A stretch of 23,503 bases of DNA from assembly GCA_934725685.1 (NCBI GenBank), contig CAKVBX010000028.1:1-23503 (forward strand), read 5' to 3'. Within the stretch, counting starts at the first letter, position 1, and each line of letters starts with the position of its first letter. This DNA comes from an uncultured Bacilli bacterium (GTDB lineage: Bacteria > Bacillota_I > Bacilli_A > RFN20 > CAG-288). Made by a program: the position numbers and the translations under genes. The notes below the pieces were generated by a model that did no database searches, was not told the origin of the DNA, and saw only the letters and a list, made by a program, of their open reading frames with translations. Positions 7,374 to 14,911 of this stretch are shown in pieces.

Positions 7374-8416
7374 TTTGATACCTCATTTATGAAATCAATC
7401 ATTTCATTTGTGATTCGGTAGGCACCCGTCCAAAGTTCTGTGGAATTTATCTCATCCGGTTGTCCAGTCGAAACTATGCCAATTGTATAACTATAATAAA
7501 GGATATCGTCAAGTCTTTCGTCATATTCTGAATAGAATGCAAGTATCGGACCACCGCTCATTCCTTCTGATGTGTAACATAATAACTCATAGATTTTTGG
7601 AGTAATAATCGCATAGTTTTGGCCAACCGAATAACACAACTGTTTTTGCTTTCTTGTTGGGTAGCCTACAGCAACATATTCTGTTAAGTTATTGATTTCA
7701 ACATTAGAGGCAATTGTTGTTGCACCGAATGTTTTCTGTAAATCGACATCATCGAATTTAACTAAAGCCCAATCATTATTTCTCTGATCTGCTGTTGTTT
7801 CTGCTGTATATCCTGGATTAGAAATGACCCAATCGTTTGGTATATATACTTCTGTGATATTTGTCGTTTTTTTGATAGTCTTTAGTGCTCCTTCATAGGT
7901 GAAAGTCGCCTGAAGGTTACTTCTATATCGATCTCTAAAAAACACACAGTGTGCAGCTGTTAAACCATAACCATTCCCTAAAAGGAATACAGTGCCTGAG
8001 CCACTTGAAGCAGTAAGCAGGCCTGTGCTTGTAAATGGTTGCTTTCCTTTATCATTGTTGACGATAACTGTATTGTCATCTTTTTTTGATGTCGTTTTTC
8101 TTGTTCTTCCACTATAGAATGATCTATTGTTTAATAGAGTAACAGCCCAATTCCCTGCAATTGTTTTTTGAGCAGTTGACGAATTGTAATTGAAATTGAT
8201 AAGCGTTTCATTTGAGGTTTTCGTATTGAATTTCCTTATCTTCATAGAAGTATTGCCGTTTCCCATATTAATTGTTTGGGACATGCTGATGGGTGTCAAA
8301 TCTTCTGAGACAGTAGATTCCGAGAAGAAAAAGGCTACGCTTTTAGTGGAATTTAGTGGTGCTTGTAGGCATAAAGCGGAGAACATAAATACAAAGAACG
8401 AATTACAAAACTTCAT
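7370..8416 (-). CDS. Secreted trypsin/V8-like serine protease
   Basis: A 348-residue exported endopeptidase of the chymotrypsin clan (S1/S1B-like). The triad is visible: His156 in LTAAHC (152-157), Asp215 in NNDWALV (213-219) and Ser287 in EGMSGGP (284-290), with the substrate-pocket region after it. The N-terminus is a Sec signal (hydrophobic 7-17); Cys16 follows Leu, so it is not a good lipobox. Residues about 30-130 are a Ser/Thr/Asn-rich propeptide-like region. The ATG at 8416 lacks a nearby ribosome binding site; an AGGAGGGG sits about 45 nt upstream with no start codon at normal spacing. The gene is AT-rich (20 of 60 GC at 7741-7800), unlike the flanking operons, which hints at transfer. 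It heads the cassette with the two lipoproteins. Confidence 0.87.
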   Translation of the reverse strand: MKFCNSFFVFMFSALCLQAPLNSTKSVAFFFSESTVSEDLTPISMSQTINMGNGNTSMKIRKFNTKTSNETLINFNYNSSTAQKTIAGNWAVTLLNNRSFYSGRTRKTTSKKDDNTVIVNNDKGKQPFTSTGLLTASSGSGTVFLLGNGYGLTAAHCVFFRDRYRSNLQATFTYEGALKTIKKTTNITEVYIPNDWVISNPGYTAETTADQRNNDWALVKFDDVDLQKTFGATTIASNVEINNLTEYVAVGYPTRKQKQLCYSVGQNYAIITPKIYELLCYTSEGMSGGPILAFYSEYDERLDDILYYSYTIGIVSTGQPDEINSTELWTGAYRITNEMIDFINEVSK

Positions 8417-8763
8417 TTGAATTTCGGAAAGTAATCTATTTTTTCTATGCCGATTCTTTCCCCTCCTTTTTAAAAGGCATATAGGTGATAAAATTCTTTA
8501 TAGAATTCCTTAAGAAAAGCTGACTCTATTGTAATTGATAAGTTATAAAAATAAAAGCTTTTTCAATCATTTTTATAGGTGAATAAGGCCTGATATTGAA
8601 AATGGCCTTCTGAATTTGTGTTTTTTGTAAAAGTTTCCTAATAAAATTGTAATGGAATTGTAAGTTGAGAGTAGAAAGAAAAAATTACGACTTTTTTGAA
8701 AACAGCCGATTTTCTCATGAAAATTGTGTAAAACTCATGATTTGAATTGTAAAAAATACCCTA
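8417..8763. other. AT-rich divergent intergenic region with repeated ATTGTAA
   Basis: No gene is visible in these 347 bases. They separate the - strand protease cassette from the + strand importer operon 2. ATTGTAA occurs at 8528-8534, 8646-8652, 8657-8663 and 8746-8752, and CTTGTAA at 8768-8774 just beyond. A TATAAA-like box on the - strand (8497-8502) could serve the protease cassette, but it has no matching -35, so I do not call a promoter for it. Confidence 0.5.
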
Positions 8764-8792
8764 TTGACTTGTAAGCGCTTAATTTCTATAAT
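8764..8792 (+). promoter_or_regulatory. Promoter of importer operon 2
   Basis: TTGACT at 8764-8769 and TATAAT at 8787-8792 are separated by exactly 17 bp, a strong sigma-A-type promoter. The start of transcription would be near 8799, about 45 nt before the binding-protein ATG at 8845. Confidence 0.85.
8770..8783. promoter_or_regulatory. LacI/CcpA-type operator within the operon 2 promoter spacer
   Basis: The palindrome TAAGCGCTTA (8772-8781) lies between the -35 and -10 boxes, so a bound repressor would exclude RNA polymerase. Read from 8770, TGTAAGCGCTTA fits the first 12 positions of the CcpA cre consensus; the final CA is AT here. It shares AAGCGCTT with the operator at 157-168. Carbon catabolite control or a shared LacI-type repressor are both possible. 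Confidence 0.68.
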
Positions 8793-8844
8793 CGATGGCA
8801 TAGAGAGACGTAATGTCCTCTCAAACTATCAAAAGGAGATAGAT

Positions 8845-10212
8845 ATGAAAAACAAGTTTTTAGTTTCTTCGTTAGCTGTCCTTGCCTTAGCCGGAACGAC
8901 TCTTACTTCCTGTGGTAAGGACCCGAACAGAGTCAAGGTTGAGGCTGCCGTCAAGGATGCCATGACCCTTGATCGCGATGCCCTTCTTCAGAAGGCTGCC
9001 GATGAACTTCAGGACGGAACCTTCCGTTGGGTTGGCTGCTCTTCCAGAGCGAAGAAGGCTGCCGATTATTTCAAGGAACTTTTAGTTGCCAAGAACCCTG
9101 CCTGTGAGAATGCAAAGTTCGAGTGGGAAGTTCTCGATGATGGCCACATCTATTCTAAGCTTGTCGGCGACATCAAGGCCAAAGCCACCAACGGTTTCGA
9201 TGGTGCTCTTGTTCAGGATGGTTATCAGCTTTCCCAGTTCGGAGATCAGTTCGTTAACTATGTCCCGAAGGAATGGACCGGTGATGATTCCAATAAGGAA
9301 CCGTTCTCTCTTCAGTACAACTTTAAGACTTGGTTAGTCAATGATGCTAATGGCAACGAGACCATTCCGGACAACGTCTGGGACTTCACTGATACGGGCA
9401 AGCACATCCAGACCATGGATCCGAACAATGAGAACGTCAACCGTGACTGGCTCATCATGCTCACCAAGGATGAATACAATGATATGCTCAAGACTGCCTG
9501 GGAAGCTCTCTCCGATACAGAGAAGGCTGCCAAGGGTGTCAATCCGGATGCCGATGAATTCAAGACCTATGGCAACAAGAAGTATGCCTATGCCTTCATC
9601 GCCGGTTATATCCAGAACGCCATCTTCCAGAAGGATGATGGTGCTGCTGTCAACGCCTTTGCTACGAAGACCGCTGCCGGTTCCTATGGCTGGATCGTCT
9701 ATTCCAAGATGATGAACCTTGCGGAAACCGATACTGTTTCCAAGAAGTGGATTGTCAACCCTGCTCTCGGCAAGGACAATACCGATGGTAACAATGCTAC
9801 CATGAAGATGAAAGGCTTCGGCGGATTCATGTATAAGCATTATCTCCAGGTCATGCCGAACTCTCAGCATCCTTACACCACCTGCGCTCTTATCAACATC
9901 CTTTCCACTACGGAAAAGGGTTATAAGGGATGGGCCGTCGATATCGGCGACTATCCGTCCATGTCCTCTGTCAACATCGACAGAACCAAGTTCGGTCATG
10001 GTACCCTTGCCACTGAGCTCGCCGATGGTAAGTATGCTTATACGCAGGACGACAGTAAAGAAAACGTCTTCGCCGTCATGAATGACCCGAAGAGCGAATG
10101 GTGGACTTCCAAGACCGGTGGAAACGCCGTCATCGAAGAACCGGAATACATCGGCAAGAACTACGATGCGGTCAACAAGTTCATCATCCAGCGCACTGCC
10201 GATAAGAAATAA
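8845..10212 (+). CDS. ABC importer substrate-binding lipoprotein, copy 2
   Basis: A 455-residue lipoprotein, the extracellular receptor for importer 2. The start is fixed by AAAAGGAG at 8831-8838; the in-frame TTG at 8764 is the -35 box itself and is rejected. The signal peptide ends in LTSC with Cys23 lipidated. The mature chain aligns loosely with the first binding protein (SSR near the N-terminus, then IYSKL, ALVQD, GGFMYK and HPYTT) but is 46 residues longer and otherwise much changed, so the two importers probably differ in substrate. It has many Trp and Tyr residues, as is usual in carbohydrate-binding proteins, but this does not identify a ligand. It is followed by a hairpin before the permease gene. 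Confidence 0.88.
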   Translation: MKNKFLVSSLAVLALAGTTLTSCGKDPNRVKVEAAVKDAMTLDRDALLQKAADELQDGTFRWVGCSSRAKKAADYFKELLVAKNPACENAKFEWEVLDDGHIYSKLVGDIKAKATNGFDGALVQDGYQLSQFGDQFVNYVPKEWTGDDSNKEPFSLQYNFKTWLVNDANGNETIPDNVWDFTDTGKHIQTMDPNNENVNRDWLIMLTKDEYNDMLKTAWEALSDTEKAAKGVNPDADEFKTYGNKKYAYAFIAGYIQNAIFQKDDGAAVNAFATKTAAGSYGWIVYSKMMNLAETDTVSKKWIVNPALGKDNTDGNNATMKMKGFGGFMYKHYLQVMPNSQHPYTTCALINILSTTEKGYKGWAVDIGDYPSMSSVNIDRTKFGHGTLATELADGKYAYTQDDSKENVFAVMNDPKSEWWTSKTGGNAVIEEPEYIGKNYDAVNKFIIQRTADKK

Positions 10213-10245
10213 TTAGTTTCCCCCTTCCTTTTTTCGGAATTTTTC

Positions 10246-10274
10246 AGGCCGTCACTTCCTCGGAGGTGCGGCCT
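10246..10274 (+). promoter_or_regulatory. Intercistronic hairpin, operon 2
   Basis: AGGCCG (10246-10251) pairs with CGGCCT (10269-10274); inside it CACTTC pairs with GAGGTG, with one G-U pair, a single bulged T and a CTCG loop. A pyrimidine-rich, T-heavy stretch follows (10275-10288). It may terminate part of the transcripts or protect the binding-protein mRNA, as at the equivalent place in operon 1. Confidence 0.65.
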
Positions 10275-10317
10275 CTTCTTTGTTTCTTACAACTATTTTT
10301 AGAAAGGAAATCTTACT

Positions 10318-12150
10318 ATGGATCAACCAACCAACAACGGAAAATCCATTGCATTGCACCGCAATCTGAACAAGACAAAGACTTTCTTTAGCTATCCGCC
10401 GAATACGATTTTGGTCACGCTTGGTTTTGTTTTGCTGATTCTTACGATCACTCCGCTCATCTCCTTGGTTCTCTCTACTTTTGCGGATACAAATCCTGTC
10501 ACTTCGACCACACTTGGTTACGGATTCGATAACTGGAAAGAAACCTTTGCCGGTGAATTTTCCAAGTCTTACTTCTGGGTACCGCTCGGCAATTCCTTGC
10601 TCATCGCCATCATCTCCTGTGCTTTCGCCATTCTCTTCGGTGGCGGAGTCGCTTACCTTATCACCAGAACCAATCTCCGTTTCAAGAAATTCATCTCCTC
10701 AATCTTTATTTTCCCGTATGTCATGCCTCAGTGGACACTCGCCCTCTTCTGGCAGAACCTCTTTATTTCCACCAACTGCCGTGGTGGACATATCGGCGAA
10801 CTTCAGGCCCTCACTGGATGGGCTGCTCCGGAATGGCTTTGCTATGGTCCGTTCCCGATTGCCTTCGTCTTAGGTCTTCACTATGCGCCGTTTGCCTATA
10901 TCCTTATCGGCGGCATTCTCAGAAATATGGATGCCAACCTTGAAGAGGCGGCAACGATTCTCAACGTTCCCCGTTGGAAAATCTTCACGAATGTCACTGT
11001 TCCGATTTTAAAACCTGCCATTCTTTCCACCATCCTTTTGGTTTTCTCCAGCGCCATCTCGTCCTATTCTGTTGCTGTTACCCTCGGTAATCCGGTCAAC
11101 TACAAAGTCTTGGCGACCCAGATGGAGACCTTGCTCAACAGTAAGACGTCCTTCCAATATGGTATCGGTAATGTTATCTCTATGGTCATGATTTTCATGG
11201 GTCTCATTGTCCTTTACCTCAACCAGAAACAGACCGGCAGCCGTAAATCCTATACCACGGTTTCCGGTAAGTCCGGTCAGATTTCCAAGATCAACCTCGG
11301 CAAAGTTGGCAAGTGGGTTGTCTCCGTCATTCTTGCCATCCTTGTCGTTTTCTTCTGCATCGGGCCTATGGTCTCCTTCGCGCTGGAATCCTTCCTTCCG
11401 AACCCCGGTACCGGAGACTTCTCCGGCTTCACCCTCAAGTGGTGGATTTCCAAGGACGGAACCTTAGGCAGTGCCGGCTATAAGGGTCTCTTCTTCAATG
11501 ATGAATTTTGGCAGGCCATCAAGGGCACATTACTTCTTTCCGTCATCTGTGCTCTCATCGCAGGAACGGTCGGTCTTCTCATCGGCTATGCTGTTGCAAG
11601 AAAGCGCAAGTCGAAGTTGGCCAGCGCTGTCAGCGGTCTCGCCTTCCTTCCTTATCTGCTCCCTTCCATCACCCTCTCCGCTATCTACTTCGTCATGTCT
11701 TCCAATATGTCTAGCATGGGAATCACGTTCCTTTACGCCTCTCCGATGCTTGTCGCTATCATTTTGGGATCCATCAAGTACATTCCTTTCGCTTCTCGTT
11801 CCGCGACCAACGCCATGCTGCAGCTCTCCGGCGAAATCGAAGAATCTGCTGTCATTCAGAATGTCCCATGGTGGAAACGTATGGTCCGCGTCATCTTCCC
11901 GATTCAGAAGTCCAGCTTCCTTTCCGGCTACCTCCTTCCTTTCATCTCCTGTATGCGTGAATACGATCTGTTCGTCTTCATCGGCGGCAACAAGATGCTG
12001 CTCACCAAGGAAATGTTCGTCTGGCATGCGGATGGTGTCTTCGGACTCGAGAACGCAGCGAATCTGTTCCTTGTCGTCGTTATTCTGTTAATCAACTGGT
12101 TGGTCAATGCGATCACCGGTGCAAGTTTGGATAAAGGTATCGGAGGATAA
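10318..12150 (+). CDS. Fused two-domain ABC importer permease, copy 2
   Basis: A 610-residue membrane protein, the same length as the permease at 1538-3370 and clearly its paralogue. Nearly identical blocks include HYAPFAYILIGGIL with the first EAA loop (Glu209-Ala211 in LEEAATI), and the second loop (EIEES, 506-510) with NVPWWKRM after it. These are the surfaces that contact the ATPase, and their conservation fits the use of an identical ATPase by both systems. The periplasm-facing stretches between helices differ more. AAAGGAAA at 10303-10310 precedes the ATG. The protein ends in two Gly codons whose GGAGG (12142-12146) forms the ATPase ribosome binding site, 10 nt from its ATG. Confidence 0.9.
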   Translation: MDQPTNNGKSIALHRNLNKTKTFFSYPPNTILVTLGFVLLILTITPLISLVLSTFADTNPVTSTTLGYGFDNWKETFAGEFSKSYFWVPLGNSLLIAIISCAFAILFGGGVAYLITRTNLRFKKFISSIFIFPYVMPQWTLALFWQNLFISTNCRGGHIGELQALTGWAAPEWLCYGPFPIAFVLGLHYAPFAYILIGGILRNMDANLEEAATILNVPRWKIFTNVTVPILKPAILSTILLVFSSAISSYSVAVTLGNPVNYKVLATQMETLLNSKTSFQYGIGNVISMVMIFMGLIVLYLNQKQTGSRKSYTTVSGKSGQISKINLGKVGKWVVSVILAILVVFFCIGPMVSFALESFLPNPGTGDFSGFTLKWWISKDGTLGSAGYKGLFFNDEFWQAIKGTLLLSVICALIAGTVGLLIGYAVARKRKSKLASAVSGLAFLPYLLPSITLSAIYFVMSSNMSSMGITFLYASPMLVAIILGSIKYIPFASRSATNAMLQLSGEIEESAVIQNVPWWKRMVRVIFPIQKSSFLSGYLLPFISCMREYDLFVFIGGNKMLLTKEMFVWHADGVFGLENAANLFLVVVILLINWLVNAITGASLDKGIGG

Positions 12151-13807
12151 ACTAACATGCCAAGAATCATACTTGAAGACGTCACCAAGAGATGGGGTGA
12201 CTTCTACGGTGCAGACCATCTCGACATGGAGATCGAGGACAGAGGCTTCATCACCCTGTTAGGTCCTTCCGGATGCGGAAAGACCACGACCCTCCGTATG
12301 ATCGCGGGCCTCGAGACCCCGACATCCGGAAGAATCACCATCGGGGACGAGGTCGTCTTCGACTCCGAGCTCGGAATCAACGTGCCCGCCAACAAGAGAC
12401 ACGTCGGCTTCCTCTTCCAGAACTACGCCCTCTGGCCGCACATGACGGTCTACAAGAACATCCTCTTCGGACTCCAGAACGTGAAGCAGGAGATGCCCGT
12501 CCACGCCAGCGAGTACGAGAGGCTCATGGACCTCTCCAAGAAGGTCCTCGACCTGAAGACCATCCTTCAGGCCGGCCGTGACGCCCTCAACAAGGACGGC
12601 AAGCGCGATCCCGCCAAGGAACTCCTCGGCATCATCGACGGACTCACCGTCTCCCAGTATTCTGCCAAGGAGATCATCGCCATGCACCTCAGTGACATGG
12701 AATATGCCCAGGCCGAGGAACGCGTGAAGCAGGCCTCCGCCGACTATCTAAAGAAGGCCGAGGCCGAAAAGGCCAAGCTTCTCGAGAAGGGCTTCGAGAT
12801 CGACGCCGACAACAACCTCGTCAAGGACGGTGCCGTCGTCGTGAAGAAGAGAAGACTCGACAGGGAGGAGATGGACCTGAAGCTCAGGCACGTCGCCCGT
12901 GTCGTCAAGATCGGTGAGTTCATGGACCGCTATCCGGCGGAGCTATCCGGCGGACAGCAGCAGAGAGTCGCCATTGCGAGAACGCTCGCCCCGGGACCGA
13001 AGGTCCTCTTCATGGACGAGCCGCTCTCCAACCTCGATGCGAAGCTGAGACTCGAGATGAGGGCGGAGCTGAAGAGACTCCACATGGAGACCGGCGCCAC
13101 CTTCGTCTACGTCACCCATGACCAGCTTGAGGCCATGACCCTCGCCACGAGGATCTGCCTCATCAGCAACGGCGTGATCCAGCAGTACGATCCGCCGCTC
13201 ACCGTCTACAAGAACCCGAACAACCTGTTCGTCGCCGACTTCGTCGGAAACCCCGCGATGAACTTCGTCTCCGCCAGTGCCGCCGATCTCGGCGGGAAGC
13301 TCGAGGTGAAGGCGCTCGGCGGACACCTGAAGGGAATCTTCACCCCGCTCGACTCCTCCTTCAGTCTTGAGAAGGAAGAGGAGGAGACGAACCGTCTCAG
13401 AACGGAGCGTGAAGGCATCAAGGCCGAACGTGCCCTGGAGAAGGGATACGTCGAGAAGCGCAACAGCGACGGCGTGTTCGTCCCGCACGTGATGACCGCG
13501 GATGGCGCCGACCCTGTGAAGGAAGGCGACTTCTATCTCGGCATCCGTCCTGAGTTCCTGCGCGTCTGCGACGGCAAGGGAATCGAGGCCGAGGTCTATG
13601 CGGCACTCCCGTCCGGCATGGAGACCACGGTCAGGCTGAAGGTCGGTGACTACATCCTCACCTCGGTCGTGTTCGGCGGCGTCGACTATCCGGTCGGCTC
13701 CAAGGTCTCGATCGATGCGGAAGGGGACGGCATCCTTCTCTTCAATGCCCGTGACGGCAGACTTGTCGCTAGCGGCAGACTTGAGATTGAGTAATATGCG
13801 CTTCGAT
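12149..13807 (+). repeat. Near-identical 1,659-bp direct repeat, copy 2 (probable recipient)
   Basis: This matches 3364-5022 apart from C for T at 12207. Its left end is the AA of the permease stop codon followed by ACTAAC, bases that in copy 1 are the permease's Asn and stop codons. Its right end holds the first four codons of the ROK gene, followed at once by unrelated sequence and a terminator. Both ends are therefore relics of the copy 1 context. Confidence 0.93.
12157..13794 (+). CDS. MsmX/UgpC-like importer ATPase with large insertion, copy 2
   Basis: The 545-residue product is identical in every residue to the ATPase at 3372-5009, with the same Walker A (36-43), Q-loop Gln88, LSGGQ (263-267), Walker B (283-288), His321 and LGIRPE (461-466), the same ~120-residue insertion and the same charged C-terminal stretch. 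The genes differ by one silent base. The permeases and binding proteins on either side have diverged strongly, so this gene was copied or converted long after the operons separated. It carries the same high GC and CTC/GAG/AAG-rich codons, in contrast with the neighbouring genes. Confidence 0.92.
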   Translation: MPRIILEDVTKRWGDFYGADHLDMEIEDRGFITLLGPSGCGKTTTLRMIAGLETPTSGRITIGDEVVFDSELGINVPANKRHVGFLFQNYALWPHMTVYKNILFGLQNVKQEMPVHASEYERLMDLSKKVLDLKTILQAGRDALNKDGKRDPAKELLGIIDGLTVSQYSAKEIIAMHLSDMEYAQAEERVKQASADYLKKAEAEKAKLLEKGFEIDADNNLVKDGAVVVKKRRLDREEMDLKLRHVARVVKIGEFMDRYPAELSGGQQQRVAIARTLAPGPKVLFMDEPLSNLDAKLRLEMRAELKRLHMETGATFVYVTHDQLEAMTLATRICLISNGVIQQYDPPLTVYKNPNNLFVADFVGNPAMNFVSASAADLGGKLEVKALGGHLKGIFTPLDSSFSLEKEEEETNRLRTEREGIKAERALEKGYVEKRNSDGVFVPHVMTADGADPVKEGDFYLGIRPEFLRVCDGKGIEAEVYAALPSGMETTVRLKVGDYILTSVVFGGVDYPVGSKVSIDAEGDGILLFNARDGRLVASGRLEIE

Positions 13808-13813
13808 ATCTGA
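13796..13813 (+). pseudogene. Remnant of the ROK gene start
   Basis: ATG CGC TTC GAT (13796-13807) is identical to the first four codons of the ROK gene at 5011; the next codons are ATC TGA, giving a five-residue frame. It keeps the same two-base distance from the ATPase stop. This is residue of the copied segment rather than a functional gene, although it may be translated by coupling. Confidence 0.75.
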
Positions 13814-13818
13814 ACACT

Positions 13819-13867
13819 ACCCTCTTTCGGAAGGAAAGCTTACGCTTTCCTCCCCGAGAGGGTTTTT
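13819..13867 (+). terminator. Rho-independent terminator of operon 2
   Basis: ACCCTCT (13819-13825) pairs with AGAGGGT (13857-13863). Inside it CGG pairs with CCG and GGAAAGC (13833-13839) with GCTTTCC (13844-13850), around a TTAC loop. A run of T follows directly (13863-13867). Confidence 0.88.
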
Positions 13868-13921
13868 GTTTCTGACCTTCTGGTTAAGATGATTCCCGGA
13901 TTCCGAATAAGTCTGCGAGAA

Positions 13922-14031
13922 TGTCATTGTTCAGTGATTTTGCTCATCTTTTCATATTCTCATTCGAATACTTCAAGAGGGACAAAATCACTGAACAACT
14001 TTCAGGGACAAATTCACAGAACAACTACACA
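13922..14031. mobile_element. Short element with IS21-like terminal repeats, no transposase
   Basis: TTGTTCAGTGATTTTG (13927-13942) is repeated perfectly in inverted orientation at 13983-13998. A 23-bp direct repeat follows on the right: 13978-14000 and 14004-14026 agree at 21 of 23 positions with a 26-bp period. The outer ends also match loosely, TGT..TTGTTC on the left and GAACAA..ACA on the right. Several similar repeats near an end are typical of IS21-family elements, so this may be a deletion remnant or a small non-autonomous element. No target-site duplication is evident. Alternatively it is a regulatory repeat cluster for the next operon. Confidence 0.4.
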
Positions 14032-14046
14032 GTCATTTTTATTGAG

Positions 14047-14075
14047 TTGAGAAAAGTACCCTATTGCATTAAAAT
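14047..14075 (+). promoter_or_regulatory. Promoter of the seven-gene operon
   Basis: TTGAGA at 14047-14052 and TAAAAT at 14070-14075 are spaced 17 bp apart. Transcription would begin near 14082, leaving a leader of only about 13 nt before the ATG at 14095. It lies just after the repeat element at 13922-14031. Confidence 0.6.
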
Positions 14076-14094
14076 AAAGTATCCCAAGAAAATT

Positions 14095-14898
14095 ATGTTT
14101 ACTGCAAATTATCACACTCATACCAAGCGGTGCGGACACGCTGTCGGCGAGGATGAGGAATATGTCATCGAAGCTATCGGTTACGGCTATCAGGAACTCG
14201 GTTTTTCCGATCATGCCATGCTTCCTGATTTTTCTGAACCGGGAACCCGTGCTGAGTTCTCTGAATTCCAGGGATACTATGACTCCATTCATACGCTGAA
14301 GGAAAAATACCGGGATAGAATCGATATCCATTTCGGATTCGAGGCGGAAGGATTTGCTCCTTATTTTCCGTTTTTCCATGAAATGGTCGATAACGGTATT
14401 TTGGACTACATGATTCTCGGTAATCATTCTGCGATGGATGAGAAACATCAGATTATCTGCCGGTTTTCCAATATCACTTCGGCGAGTCAGCTCTATCTTT
14501 ACCGGGATGTTGCCTTGCAGGCTTTGGCGACTGGCTTATACCGGATTTTTGCCCATCCGGATTATTTCATGTCGAACATCTCTGAGTTTGATTCTGATTG
14601 CAGAAAGGTATCGAAATCTCTGATCGAAGCCTGTATGGCTTACGATATTCCCTTGGAAGTGAATGTCGCCGGTATCCGGAACGGAAAGCGGGAAATCGGC
14701 TCGATGAAGCGTTGGCGTTATCCGACGGAGGAGTTCTTCTCTTTGGCCGGGAAATATGGCGCTAAGTGCATCATCGGTATGGATGCCCATGCCCCGGAAC
14801 AGCTTTCGGATGACAGCGCTAATTATATGGCGGCGCAGTTTGCAAAGGAACACAATCTTGTTCTTGTCGACTCTCTCCCCTGTTTTCGGAAAAAGTAA
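14095..14898 (+). CDS. PHP-family phosphatase (histidinol-phosphatase-like)
   Basis: A 267-residue cytoplasmic metal-dependent phosphoesterase of the PHP superfamily. Expected metal ligands are present: His7 and His9 in YHTHT, His15, Asp39-His40 in FSDHAM, Glu83/Glu85, His111 in LGNHS, His154 in FAHPD, and Asp230/His232 in GMDAHAP. The length and motif order match HisK/HisJ-type histidinol-phosphatases, but no other histidine biosynthesis gene is nearby, so the physiological substrate may be another phosphate ester. The reading frame is open back to 13921, but that part is made of the repeat element and contains the promoter, so I use the ATG at 14095, the natural start of the YHTHT domain. 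Its ribosome binding site is weak (AAGAAA). It is followed after 13 nt by the glycosyltransferase gene. Confidence 0.85.
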   Translation: MFTANYHTHTKRCGHAVGEDEEYVIEAIGYGYQELGFSDHAMLPDFSEPGTRAEFSEFQGYYDSIHTLKEKYRDRIDIHFGFEAEGFAPYFPFFHEMVDNGILDYMILGNHSAMDEKHQIICRFSNITSASQLYLYRDVALQALATGLYRIFAHPDYFMSNISEFDSDCRKVSKSLIEACMAYDIPLEVNVAGIRNGKREIGSMKRWRYPTEEFFSLAGKYGAKCIIGMDAHAPEQLSDDSANYMAAQFAKEHNLVLVDSLPCFRKK

Positions 14899-14911
14899 GT
14901 GAGGAAAGACT

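Noticed and set aside
13921..14094. Upstream extension of the PHP phosphatase by 58 codons.
   Set aside because: It is translated from the repeat element and spans the promoter at 14047-14075; the PHP fold begins at the ATG at 14095.
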